Shown: positions 56,827 through 63,700, numbered from the stretch's first letter. The stretch is DNA of 64,000 nucleotides from Pseudozobellia sp. WGM2 (GCF_017810075.1 NZ_JADNYK010000003.1:496001-560000), one strand, 5' to 3'. Program-made: numbers and translations. Notes: generated from the letters alone by a model not told the origin.

Positions 56827-56952
56827 AATTATAATTTTTTACGTTAAACAGTTAATACTATCAAGCCCTTACGACTCGACACTGCAAACATAGAACGCAT
56901 CTTAACTTTTAGTCGGTAGTAAGGGAATTATATATCACATTACACCGAATAG

Positions 56953-57045
56953 ATGAAAGAAGTTGATGTTGTATATTTTCTTTTAGTAACTGTTTTTTTT
57001 GTGGCTCTTTGGATTGGTATTTTCATTGGGAAAAGAGATGGGTAA
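56953..57045 (+). CDS. Possible 30-residue single-helix membrane peptide
   Basis: ATG 56953 to TAA 57045. It encodes 'MKEVDVVYFLLV' followed by a continuous hydrophobic helix and the polar end 'GKRDG', the pattern of real small membrane peptides. No promoter was identified. It ends one base before the convergent unknown gene. It may be chance, but there is no other gene in the ~220 bp between ssb and that gene. Confidence 0.35.
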   Translation: MKEVDVVYFLLVTVFFVALWIGIFIGKRDG

Positions 57046-57046
57046 T

Positions 57047-57448
57047 CTACTGTGAACATTCAAAAACTTTATATATCATCCTACCTAAAAGTAACCCTCC
57101 TGTAAACACACCTGAAATCGAAAAAGTTATCATTTTATCACTTAACCTACTTATGTAGTTTCCTTTAGGATTTTTCTTTTGAATACCCAAATCATGAATG
57201 GTGTCTATGCAATCAGTTAAAAAAGTTTCTGCGTTATGTTTTAGAATATTAATATTTATTTCCCCTCTTATTGCAGTGTCTAAATTCCAATAATACCTAT
57301 CAAAATAATTATGTTGCTCCGAACCCTCTCCAAACAAATTAGCTAAGTATGTTTTTGTTTGTATGGTCCAGGTTGGATGGTTAAAATTTTCCTGATTTAA
57401 CTTCACTATTTGTTTATTGATAATTTCTACAGCTTTTTTCTTAGTCAT
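57047..57448 (-). CDS. Unknown protein with C-terminal hydrophobic segment
   Basis: 133 residues. The first ~100 are charged and probably helical ('VEIINKQIVKLNQENFNHPTW'), and residues ~108-125 ('MITFSISGVFTGGLLLGRMIY') form one membrane segment. It diverges from the transposase gene with an 87-bp shared upstream region. A+T-rich like its neighbours. Function unknown. Confidence 0.6.
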   Translation of the reverse strand: MTKKKAVEIINKQIVKLNQENFNHPTWTIQTKTYLANLFGEGSEQHNYFDRYYWNLDTAIRGEININILKHNAETFLTDCIDTIHDLGIQKKNPKGNYISRLSDKMITFSISGVFTGGLLLGRMIYKVFECSQ

Positions 57449-57473
57449 CGGATATGAATTATAGTAGTAAAAA

Positions 57474-57497
57474 ACACTAAATAATTTGGTTTAGTGT
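57474..57497. promoter_or_regulatory. Inverted repeat between the divergent unknown gene and the transposase
   Basis: ACACTAAA (57474-57481) and TTTAGTGT (57490-57497), perfect 8-bp arms around 8 bases. It overlaps the transposase -33 element. Could be an operator or part of the element's left end; no matching right end was found. Confidence 0.5.
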
Positions 57498-57516
57498 AAT
57501 TAACTTCTTATATTTG
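57485..57516 (+). promoter_or_regulatory. Promoter of the transposase gene
   Basis: TTTG at 57485-57488, 20-bp spacer, TATATTTG at 57509-57516; both match the Bacteroidota consensus. A purine-rich AGAGGAG (57527-57533), unusually good as a ribosome site for this phylum, precedes the ATG at 57536. Confidence 0.6.
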
Positions 57517-57535
57517 ATGTATCAATAGAGGAGTT

Positions 57536-58441
57536 ATGATCAACCAAGACTTTAACAACGTACTAGAACTAATCCAAGCTTTCCCTGACCAACAGTCATG
57601 TATTGACCATTTAGAGGAATTAAGATGGAACGGAAACGTAGTAAGTCCTTTTGACCCAACTTCTAAAGTTTACGATTGTAAGGGGAATAAATATAAATGT
57701 AAGAATACTGGTAAATATTTCAATGTAAAGACCAACACTATTTTTGACAACACTAAACTTCCTTTACAAAAATGGTTTCTTGCTATTTGGTTGGTTACTT
57801 CACATAAAAAAGGTATTTCTAGCATTCAGTTAGGAAAGGATATAGGGGTAACCCAAAAATCGGCTTGGTTCATGCTTAGTCGTATCAGAAAATGTTTTGG
57901 TATTGACGATAACGAGAAATTGCAAAACGAGGTTGAAGCAGATGAAACATTTGTAGGTGGCAAGAACAAGAATAGACACGCTGACAAAAAGTTTCACGGT
58001 ACTTCTGACGACAAAGCACCCGTTTTAGGTATGATAGAGCGTTCAGGAAAGCTTAAAGCTATGCAAGTGCCTAATACAACCTATGAAACGTTAGCAGCCG
58101 AGATAATGAAAAACGTTAAGGAATCTGCTAAGCTTTATACAGATGAATACACCTCTTACAAGCGTTTAAAGCGTGTTTATGACCACAAGGTTGTTAAGCA
58201 TAGCAGAAAGCAATACGTTAAAGGTCGTGTTCATACAAATACAATAGAAAGCTTTTGGGCTATCCTAAAGCGTGGTATTTTTGGAATCTATCATTTTACC
58301 TCTAAAAAACATTTACAGTTGTACGTTGATGAATTTGTATTCAGATACAATACCCGTCAAGGTTCTGAAACTGAAAGATTTAATTTATTTTTACAGAACA
58401 CCGAAAATAGAATAACCTATAAAGAATTGATTAATGGCTAA
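57536..58441 (+). CDS. IS1595-family (ISXO2-like) transposase
   Basis: 301 residues. N-terminal zinc-ribbon-like region with only part of its cysteines ('YDCKGNKYKCKNTGKYF'), then 'GISSIQLGKDIGVTQKSAWFM' helix-turn-helix and the catalytic domain: Asp136 in 'EVEADETFVGGK', Asp203 in 'YTDEYTSY' and 'HTNTIESFWAILKRG' (Asn/Glu238 region). The DDE-type domain looks intact. The last 8 bases overlap the P63C gene. I could not find matching terminal inverted repeats, so whether the unit still moves is unclear. Confidence 0.9.
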   Translation: MINQDFNNVLELIQAFPDQQSCIDHLEELRWNGNVVSPFDPTSKVYDCKGNKYKCKNTGKYFNVKTNTIFDNTKLPLQKWFLAIWLVTSHKKGISSIQLGKDIGVTQKSAWFMLSRIRKCFGIDDNEKLQNEVEADETFVGGKNKNRHADKKFHGTSDDKAPVLGMIERSGKLKAMQVPNTTYETLAAEIMKNVKESAKLYTDEYTSYKRLKRVYDHKVVKHSRKQYVKGRVHTNTIESFWAILKRGIFGIYHFTSKKHLQLYVDEFVFRYNTRQGSETERFNLFLQNTENRITYKELING

Positions 58442-59366
58442 ATTGAAAGCAACCCATGAAGGGGCTTTAAAAATAGGTGATGCAGTACTTGATGTTGCTG
58501 TGCTCAACAACGGGCAAAGAATAATTACCCAAAGTGCAGTTTTTAAGGCTTTAGACCGTCCAGTTAGGGGAAATCCTAGGTTGATCGGTATCCCTGTTTT
58601 TATGGATGCAAAGAACCTTCAGCCCTTTGTAAATAAGGAGTTAGAGGCTGTGATCGGTAAAGTTGAATATGTAGACAAAAACGGTAAAAAGCAAGAGGGC
58701 TACGATGCCAATATTTTACCTTTAGTAAGTGATTTATATCTAAGGGCAAGAGAAGCGGGGGTTATAATACAACCTAATCAGGCTGCCACAGCGCAAAGGG
58801 CTGAAATACTTGTCAGGTCTTTAGCTAAAATCGGTATTACTGCTTTAGTTGACGAAGCAACGGGTTATCAATACGACAGGGAAAGACAGGAGCTACAAAA
58901 AATACTAAAACAGTATATATCAGAAGAGCTTTTACCTTGGCAAAAGACATTCCCCGATGAATTTTATATTCAGATATTCAGACTTAATGGTTGGGAGTAT
59001 AATTCTGAAATGATTAAAAAAAGACCAGGTGTTGTAGGTCATTGGACTAACCAGTTAATATATGATCAGCTCCCTACGGACGTTTTAAAGAATCTGAAGC
59101 AACGAACGCCAAAAAGTGAAGCCGGTAATTATACAGCTAGATTTTTTCAAAGCTTAACGCCTGATATTGGCAACGCACATTTGCAAAATCAATTAGTTTC
59201 TGTGGTTACACTAATGAAAATATCCAAGAACTGGTCTGATTTTATGGAGAAGTTTAATCAATTGTACGGTCAAACACAAATTGATTTTCCAGAAGAGCCA
59301 AAACAGGAATTATCGGATTTTAATAAGAGTCTAAAGAAAGGGTTAGAGTGGAATCCGAATGATTAA
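58434..59366 (+). CDS. P63C-domain protein
   Basis: 310 residues, soluble. 'ATHEGALKIGDAVLDVAVLNNGQRIITQSAVF' and 'AEILVRSLAKIGITALVDEATGYQ' followed by 'DEFYIQIFRLNGWEY' are typical of P63C proteins, some of which are phage-related and share KilA/Bro-type regions. ATG overlaps the transposase TAA by 8 bases, so it is translationally coupled to it: a likely passenger or regulator of the element. Molecular role unknown. Confidence 0.8.
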   Translation: MAKLKATHEGALKIGDAVLDVAVLNNGQRIITQSAVFKALDRPVRGNPRLIGIPVFMDAKNLQPFVNKELEAVIGKVEYVDKNGKKQEGYDANILPLVSDLYLRAREAGVIIQPNQAATAQRAEILVRSLAKIGITALVDEATGYQYDRERQELQKILKQYISEELLPWQKTFPDEFYIQIFRLNGWEYNSEMIKKRPGVVGHWTNQLIYDQLPTDVLKNLKQRTPKSEAGNYTARFFQSLTPDIGNAHLQNQLVSVVTLMKISKNWSDFMEKFNQLYGQTQIDFPEEPKQELSDFNKSLKKGLEWNPND

Positions 59367-59833
59367 TCTTTTGAATTTATTGATCTTACGTGTTTATTAT
59401 AATTAGTTTCAATGTGTTCTTTACTATATTTATCTGTATTATAAATAACTGATGAGTAATATGTTTTAGAAACCTCTTGAACGTAATTTTCATAATTTAA
59501 CATATCGTATTTACTGGTATTATATAACTTATACCACGCAGTAAATTTTCTTTTTCTTGATAAATGTCTGCTATCCTGATCATCGCAAACAAAAGCTAAA
59601 ATATGGTCGTTTTCTTTAAGGTAATTTAATATAATCTGAAATACTGTTTTTCCTGTGCACAAATCCTTGGGGGCATCTTCTGAATTTATGCAGTCGATAC
59701 TGACTTGAACAACAATAACATCTTTTATCTTAGTAGGTTCTTTAAAAAAAGAAACACTATATTCATAACCATTAGATGTTATAAAATAAAAAAGAGGGTA
59801 ACTAGTACCCTCTACAAGCTTATAATCATACAT
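59363..59833 (-). CDS. DUF6169-like protein
   Basis: 156 residues. 'HILAFVCDDQDSRHLSRKRKFTAWY' resembles the conserved core of DUF6169 proteins, which are scattered in Bacteroidota accessory regions. It is the second gene of a short operon behind a 44-residue gene (3-bp gap) and is convergent with, and overlaps by 4 bp, the P63C gene. The small-plus-larger arrangement recalls toxin-antitoxin modules, but there is no motif proof. Confidence 0.65.
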   Translation of the reverse strand: MYDYKLVEGTSYPLFYFITSNGYEYSVSFFKEPTKIKDVIVVQVSIDCINSEDAPKDLCTGKTVFQIILNYLKENDHILAFVCDDQDSRHLSRKRKFTAWYKLYNTSKYDMLNYENYVQEVSKTYYSSVIYNTDKYSKEHIETNYNKHVRSINSKD

Positions 59834-59836
59834 AAA

Positions 59837-59971
59837 TTAATCAGCAATCTTTAATTCACCATTTTTAAATTTACGTCTAATTTCATTTTTTCTTTCTTGC
59901 TTCTTTGCTAAAACCTCCTCGAAGAATTTAGCAATATCTTTGCCTCCCTTAATCTTTACAGTATCTTCCAT
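59837..59971 (-). CDS. 44-residue gene coupled to the DUF6169-like gene
   Basis: ATG at 59971, stop at 59837. The peptide is 'MEDTVKIKGGKDIAKFFEEV' followed by a lysine/arginine-rich amphipathic stretch ending 'KNGELKIAD'. Its stop is three bases before the next start. The basic helix could bind RNA or DNA, or the partner protein. GGAGG-like purines are not evident upstream. Confidence 0.6.
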   Translation of the reverse strand: MEDTVKIKGGKDIAKFFEEVLAKKQERKNEIRRKFKNGELKIAD

Positions 59972-59985
59972 AAACACGGTTTTAG

Positions 59986-60138
59986 TTAAAAATTTATTAC
60001 GACTTTATTACAGTCAATACAAATATATTCAAGAGTTGTACCTAAACTATCTTTAAGTAAAACTTTATTTCTATAATTATGACTACCTCTATAAGTGAAA
60101 CTTATAGTTTTGGCATGACAATTGACTACAATAATATA
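59986..60138 (-). pseudogene. Start-less zinc-ribbon-like ORF fragment
   Basis: An open frame of 50 codons ending at 59986, 15 bp before the 44-residue gene. It reads '...VVNCHAKTISFTY' ... 'TTLEYICIDCNKVVINF'; C-x-H and C-x-x-C could bind zinc. There is no ATG, GTG or TTG in frame, only ATT. Either a decayed gene or one that uses a rare start. A perfect hairpin (CTATAAGT/ACTTATAG, 60089-60107) lies inside it. Confidence 0.3.
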
Positions 60139-60269
60139 CTAAATAGACGCTGAAAGTCAACTTTTATTACATTCTTTAACAGATAATTAGCTATAGCACC
60201 GCTATAATCGATAAAATGAGCTGTGCAAAGATAAGAATTAGTAACTTCACTATCATTAGTAACAATACC

Positions 60270-60404
60270 ATGAGCTACAACAGATACGACAACGATGGTA
60301 GATTCTGGTTGTTCACTTCAAGCTTTGGCAAGTGGATAATCAGGATAGGTCTTTTAATAGTCTTGGTGCTTGTAATTTTAAAGCATTTCGGTATTATTGA
60401 TTAA
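60270..60404 (+). CDS. Small single-helix membrane protein
   Basis: ATG at 60270 gives 44 residues 'MSYNRYDNDGRFWLFTSSF' then 'GKWIIRIGLLIVLVLVIL' and 'KHFGIID'. The hydrophobic helix with flanking charges is protein-like. An upstream in-frame ATG at 60216 would add 18 residues. Function unknown. Confidence 0.45.
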   Translation: MSYNRYDNDGRFWLFTSSFGKWIIRIGLLIVLVLVILKHFGIID

Positions 60405-60792
60405 ATTTGTGTACGCTCCAGTTTTGGCTGTTTAGTCAGGATGGCCTGTTTGGAATCGATAACAGGGTATTGACAGGCGTAATATGTTCTTTCTTATAAA
60501 AGCTTTCCCTGATTTTTATCCACAGGACGTGTACGCTGTTTGGTGGCGTGGGGTGAAATGCTTAAAAAAAATGCACCGTACTAGGTGCGAAGGCAAACTT
60601 TGGTTATTGGTGTAAACAGATATATAGTTCCCGGTAGTAAAATAATTACTTTCGTTTGTAAACGTTTGTAAACTTTTTTAATTCTAATTATCAAGTAACT
60701 ATATATTTAAAGATTATTATCTTTTAAATCATAGACCTTATTTATAAGGCATTTATTTATAATTTGAGCGAGTGAAATAATACAAGTAATAA
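60405..60792. other. A+T-rich non-coding stretch
   Basis: No ORF above chance. The one distinct element is a tandem pair of a near-palindromic 10-mer, GTTTGTAAAC, at 60654-60673, which could be a protein-binding site. Confidence 0.5.
60654..60673 (+). repeat. Tandem GTTTGTAAAC
   Basis: Two perfect adjacent 10-base copies followed by a T-run. A dimeric protein could bind it. It does not look like a terminator. Confidence 0.5.
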
Positions 60793-60975
60793 CTGAACAA
60801 AAAATACCTTATACTCCTAAAAGATGGAGCTCCTTTAAGTACATTCGGAAATCCAAAAAAGCTTACGGCGTTTATAACAGAAAAAGAATTTCATTCCTAT
60901 TGGACATTGGTAAAGAAGAGTGAAAATGCTATTTTATTCGGAGATTATGCAATTTTCCAAGTAAAGCATTTTTAG
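60793..60975 (+). pseudogene. 60-codon ORF lacking a normal start
   Basis: Open from two stop codons (TAA TAA) to TAG 60975, first sense codon CTG. It reads 'KYLILLKDGAPLSTFGNPKK' ... 'ITEKEFHSYWTLVKKSEN' and ends 'AIFQVKHF', which has the composition of a real small protein. No ATG/GTG/TTG is in frame before the conserved-looking part, so either the start is lost or CTG is used. Confidence 0.35.
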
Positions 60976-61023
60976 CACAAAATTTATCTGCCCAAAAGCC
61001 CATAAAGACAGTGTAAAAGGCTG

Positions 61024-61049
61024 TTTATCAACGATCGATCGTTGATAAA
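61024..61049. repeat. 26-bp perfect palindrome
   Basis: TTTATCAACGATC (61024-61036) followed directly by its reverse complement, with no loop. Such a site suits binding or cutting by a symmetric dimer, or a cruciform. It lies 250 bp upstream of the small gene at 61301. Confidence 0.9.
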
Positions 61050-61093
61050 TAAGCTATGTAAATCTATTCTTGATCAGCAATAGATACAAAATA

Positions 61094-61149
61094 GATGTAT
61101 CTTTACATCAGTAAAAAAAGAAAGCCCAAACTTTAGGCGGTCAGGGCTT
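61094..61149 (+). other. Two hairpins upstream of the tRNA-like element
   Basis: GATGTA (61094-61099) pairs with TACATC (61104-61109) around four bases, and AAGCCC (61122-61127) pairs with GGGCTT (61144-61149). Neither is followed by a long T-run, so they may be RNA structure rather than terminators. Confidence 0.5.
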
Positions 61150-61177
61150 AAATATTACTGTTATTTAATAAAAAGGA

Positions 61178-61244
61178 GGGGCTGTCTGGAGATGTTTGCG
61201 GACTTATCAATCTAAAACAGTGGGGTCAATTCCCACCAGCTCCA
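61178..61244 (+). ncRNA. tRNA/tmRNA-like compact RNA element
   Basis: GGGGCTG (61178-61184) pairs over 7 bp with CAGCTCC (61237-61243), including a G3:U70-type wobble (61180/61241), followed by an A (61244) as discriminator. Directly before the 3' strand is a T-arm: GTGGG (61220-61224), 7-base loop GTCAATT, CCCAC (61232-61236); only the first loop base departs from the T-loop consensus. In place of D and anticodon arms there is an 8-base loop and one stem TGTTT/AAACA (61193-61197 / 61215-61219). This is the plan of the tRNA-like end of tmRNA with a tiny core. CCA is not encoded (CT follows). No tag-coding part is seen. Confidence 0.6.
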
Positions 61245-61269
61245 CTTTTGTTATGCGAAAATAAGGAAA

Positions 61270-61289
61270 TTGTTTCGTTTATGAAACAA
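61270..61289. promoter_or_regulatory. Inverted repeat just upstream of the small gene
   Basis: TTGTTTC (61270-61276) and GAAACAA (61283-61289) with a 6-base spacer, ending 11 bases before the ATG at 61301. Well placed for an operator bound by the gene's own product, or for a translational hairpin. Confidence 0.5.
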
Positions 61290-61300
61290 CTATTTGCGAT

Positions 61301-61813
61301 ATGTCAGAAATAAACCTGAAAACCCTTATAAAAGAAAGAGATATACTTCTAAAAAAATTAGAAGTAATCGAGCGTGCAATCAAGGAATATGGCAACACGG
61401 AGGAAAATTTAAAGATAATCCTTGGTGATGATGGCAATTACCAATTAGAGTTTAAATCATATCTAAGCACTAAAAAACCAGCGGATGGATTTCCAATGAA
61501 CACTACATGGTTAAATCAAATACTTTACCTTTTGGAAAATAGGAAAAGATTTATGAGCAACCATGAATTAGCAGAGGCACTCACAACTTACCATTATAAT
61601 TTTAACGTGGATAAAATGAAAAGAAAGGTTTCCGTTGTGATTTCTGCTGCTTATAAAGCGGATAGGATAAAAGGGCTAATAAAAGTTGGAACTACGAAAT
61701 CTGCAAAAGATGCATTGTGGGGATTCGATAAATGGCTAACAGAAAAAAAAGAAATTAAAGAAGAACATTTACCATTTGGAAAAAGTTCTTTTCATACTAT
61801 TGTGGTGGAATAA
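61301..61813 (+). CDS. Unknown protein, probable coiled coil plus winged helix
   Basis: 170 residues. Residues 1-30 are a short coiled coil ('LIKERDILLKKLEVIERAI'); the middle and C-terminal parts ('TTWLNQILYLLENRKRFMSN', 'HELAEALTTYHYN') fit a winged helix, and 'KRKVSVVISAAYKADRIKGL' the following helices. Likely a DNA- or RNA-binding protein. It lies between the tRNA-like element and the two structured RNA units, and an inverted repeat stands at its start. I do not recognise a family. Confidence 0.6.
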   Translation: MSEINLKTLIKERDILLKKLEVIERAIKEYGNTEENLKIILGDDGNYQLEFKSYLSTKKPADGFPMNTTWLNQILYLLENRKRFMSNHELAEALTTYHYNFNVDKMKRKVSVVISAAYKADRIKGLIKVGTTKSAKDALWGFDKWLTEKKEIKEEHLPFGKSSFHTIVVE

Positions 61814-61819
61814 AATGAG

Positions 61820-61888
61820 GTGGCACTATAAAGATAAGTCCAGATTCAAGGTTGACGAGCCGGAACTGTACATTGCTTGAAGTGCCAC
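61820..61888 (+). ncRNA. Structured RNA unit A
   Basis: Closed by an 8-bp perfect stem GTGGCACT (61820-61827) / AGTGCCAC (61881-61888). Inside are AGATAAGTCC and, pairing with its end through a bulged A, GGAACT, then GTACATTGCT (61868-61877). The unit starts seven bases after the protein's stop codon. It shares layout and sequence with unit B. Confidence 0.6.
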
Positions 61889-61904
61889 TTTTAAAAATAC
61901 TGAT

Positions 61905-61957
61905 GCGCTAAGGAGATAGGCCCGGACTTCATTTAGTCCGTACATTGCTCAAAGTGC
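61905..61957 (+). ncRNA. Structured RNA unit B
   Basis: Closed by GCGCT (61905-61909) / AGTGC (61953-61957), pairing through one G:U, so the stem is kept although the sequence differs from unit A. Inside, AGATAGGCCC corresponds to AGATAAGTCC of unit A, CGGACT/AGTCCG forms a perfect hairpin, and GTACATTGCT (61940-61949) is identical to unit A. Confidence 0.6.
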
Positions 61958-62013
61958 TGATAGACGAGAAAATCAAAGTGTGCCGTCTCTCATTAAGATA
62001 GGGCTTTGAATAA

Positions 62014-62057
62014 TCACCGTCGAAAAAGGGGTTAACTTGGCGGTGAGCCCCTTTTTT
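62014..62057 (+). terminator. Terminator with possible pseudoknot
   Basis: AAAAAGGGG (62023-62031) pairs with CCCCTTTTT (62048-62056), a 9-bp stem ending in a T-run: a strong terminator. TCACCG (62014-62019) can pair with CGGTGA (62041-62046), which lies in the terminator loop; the two pairings interleave and could form a pseudoknot. It closes the RNA locus. Confidence 0.75.
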
Positions 62058-62217
62058 CATTGCCAAAAATATGTAATCTCAACACCGGATCCAAATAATA
62101 TACGATTTATTTTCTGGTTTAGGAGGATTTCTAATAGATAATATTGCTATTAGCAGTCTCCTTTGTATATAGATGCCCGTATTACAAAATCCATCACACA
62201 TTTCTTTAAATTGCGAC

Positions 62218-62790
62218 ATGCAAAAACCTTTTATCACCGACCAAACCTATAAAGGCGAAGACTATTCACAAAATCGATTACCCCAGGCCGAATATGAAAA
62301 TTGCATTTTTGAAGGCTGCAACTTCTTTGAGGGGTTTCTCGACAACCAAAATTTTATGGAGTGTGATTTTATTGATTGTAACCTGAGCAATACCAATCTA
62401 ACCAACTGCACATTTAAAGAAGTACGTTTTTCGTACTGCAAAATGATGGGATTAAAGTTTGAAAACTGTAATACCTTCTTGATGGATTTCAGTTTTAAGG
62501 AATGCACTTTGAATCTTTCTTCGTTCTACGGACTCAAACTCAACCGACAAAATTTTGATAATTGCAGATTGGTAGACGTAGACTTTTCAGAAGCCGAACT
62601 TATTGGCTGTTATTTTAAGAATTGCGACCTTAAAGGGGCTATTTTCAAACGTACCCAACTTGAGAAAGCCGATTTTACCTCAGCCTCAAACTATACGATT
62701 GACCCCGAAAACAATCGCCTGGCAAAAGCCAAATTCGCTAAAGAGGGTATTGAGGGCCTGTTGACCAAATATCGTATTGTAATAGAATAG
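62218..62790 (+). CDS. Pentapeptide-repeat protein
   Basis: 190 residues from ATG 62218 (MQKPFITDQTY), the start that matches related flavobacterial proteins; an in-frame ATG at 62173 would add 15 residues. Pentapeptide repeats of the form A(D/N)LxX occur throughout ('CDFIDCNLSNTNLTNCTF', 'CDLKGAIFKRTQLEKADF'), predicting a right-handed beta-helix. The family includes Qnr and McbG, which guard DNA gyrase, but most members have no shown function. It begins the ordinary chromosome right of the accessory segment. Confidence 0.85.
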   Translation: MQKPFITDQTYKGEDYSQNRLPQAEYENCIFEGCNFFEGFLDNQNFMECDFIDCNLSNTNLTNCTFKEVRFSYCKMMGLKFENCNTFLMDFSFKECTLNLSSFYGLKLNRQNFDNCRLVDVDFSEAELIGCYFKNCDLKGAIFKRTQLEKADFTSASNYTIDPENNRLAKAKFAKEGIEGLLTKYRIVIE

Positions 62791-62856
62791 CACCCCTATC
62801 AAAAGGTGTTTGCAAACGGATAATTTGTATCTTGTATTGGTCTAATTATCATAAAC

Positions 62857-63348
62857 ATGCGACACCTCTTCTTTCTTATTCTGTTGTATTCAACGGCAGG
62901 TTTTTCACAGAACACGCTTCAACTTTCAGAAGGTGAAACCTCACCAAAGGCTACTTTAGAAGCTATTTCTTGGATGCAAGGCCACTGGCGGGGCGAAGCT
63001 TTTGGTGGTATTACAGAAGAAATATGGAGCCCTCCATTAGGTGGCTCAATGCTATTTTCTTTTAAACTGGTTACCGAAAATGAAGTTGGTTTCTACGAGC
63101 TGGGGCATATTCGTGAACTGAACGAAACTTTGGTATACGAGCTGAAACATTTTAATGCCGACCTTAAAGGTTGGGAAGAAAAAGACGAGGTACAGATTTT
63201 TAAGCTAGTCAAGGTTGACGGCGACCGAGTATATTTTGAGGGTTTTACCTTTGAAAAACTAAATGAGAACGAGGTAGCAATTTATGCCCTTATCGGTGAC
63301 GAAGGTGATGCGCAAGAAGAGGTTACCTTTAACTTTAAAAGATTCTAA
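62857..63348 (+). CDS. Exported DUF6265-family protein
   Basis: 163 residues with a signal peptide ending AGFSQ. The body has the DUF6265 pattern: 'ISWMQGHWRGEAFGGITEEIWSPPLGGSM' and 'FYELGHIREL'. It is predicted to be a lipocalin-like beta barrel in the periplasm. Function unknown. Confidence 0.82.
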   Translation: MRHLFFLILLYSTAGFSQNTLQLSEGETSPKATLEAISWMQGHWRGEAFGGITEEIWSPPLGGSMLFSFKLVTENEVGFYELGHIRELNETLVYELKHFNADLKGWEEKDEVQIFKLVKVDGDRVYFEGFTFEKLNENEVAIYALIGDEGDAQEEVTFNFKRF

Positions 63349-63349
63349 C

Positions 63350-63700
63350 TTGAAGAAAAAATGTGAGGAATGTGGTAACGAGATTATGGGTCGGGTAGAT
63401 AAAAAATTCTGCTCAGACTATTGCCGTAATGCCTATCATAACAAACTGAACAAAGATTCGAAGAACCTCATACGTAACATTAATAATCGCCTGAGAAAGA
63501 ACTATAGAATTCTAGAAAGCTTTCCTTTAAAAGAAGGAAAAACCAGAACTTCTCGCACCCGATTACTGGACAAAGGTTTTGATTTTGACCATATTACCAA
63601 TCTTTATACGACCAAAAAAGGCACGATTTATTACTTTGTCTATGATTTGGGCTACCTGCCTTTAGAGAACGATTATTATATGATCGTCAAGCGAGAGTAA
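63350..63700 (+). CDS. Small zinc-finger protein
   Basis: 116 residues. TTG start at 63350, one base after the previous stop. The N-terminal 'KKCEECGNEIMGRVDKKFC' with following 'SDYCRNAYHN' is a CxxC...CxxxC zinc finger of the type seen in small Bacteroidota proteins (DUF2116-like). The C-terminal part is strand-rich ('TKKGTIYYFVYDLGYLPL'). Nucleic-acid binding is plausible. Coupled to the DUF6265 gene. Confidence 0.75.
   Translation: MKKKCEECGNEIMGRVDKKFCSDYCRNAYHNKLNKDSKNLIRNINNRLRKNYRILESFPLKEGKTRTSRTRLLDKGFDFDHITNLYTTKKGTIYYFVYDLGYLPLENDYYMIVKRE

Noticed and set aside
57474-57497. Terminal inverted repeat of the IS1595-like element
   Set aside because: No matching sequence was found downstream of the P63C gene, so I list it as a possible operator.
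61178-61244. Canonical tRNA gene
   Set aside because: No D arm and no anticodon arm; only 35 bases between the acceptor strand and the T-arm, forming a single stem. Reported as tRNA-like only.
61820-61957. CRISPR array
   Set aside because: Only two units, diverged, no constant repeat with spacers of equal length, and no cas genes.
61301-62057. Type III toxin-antitoxin (ToxIN) system
   Set aside because: Size of the protein fits, but it has no ToxN-like sequence, and the RNA units follow the gene rather than precede it. Kept only as an analogy.
62218-62790. Quinolone resistance (Qnr) gene
   Set aside because: Pentapeptide repeats alone do not indicate Qnr function; the sequence fits a chromosomal flavobacterial family.
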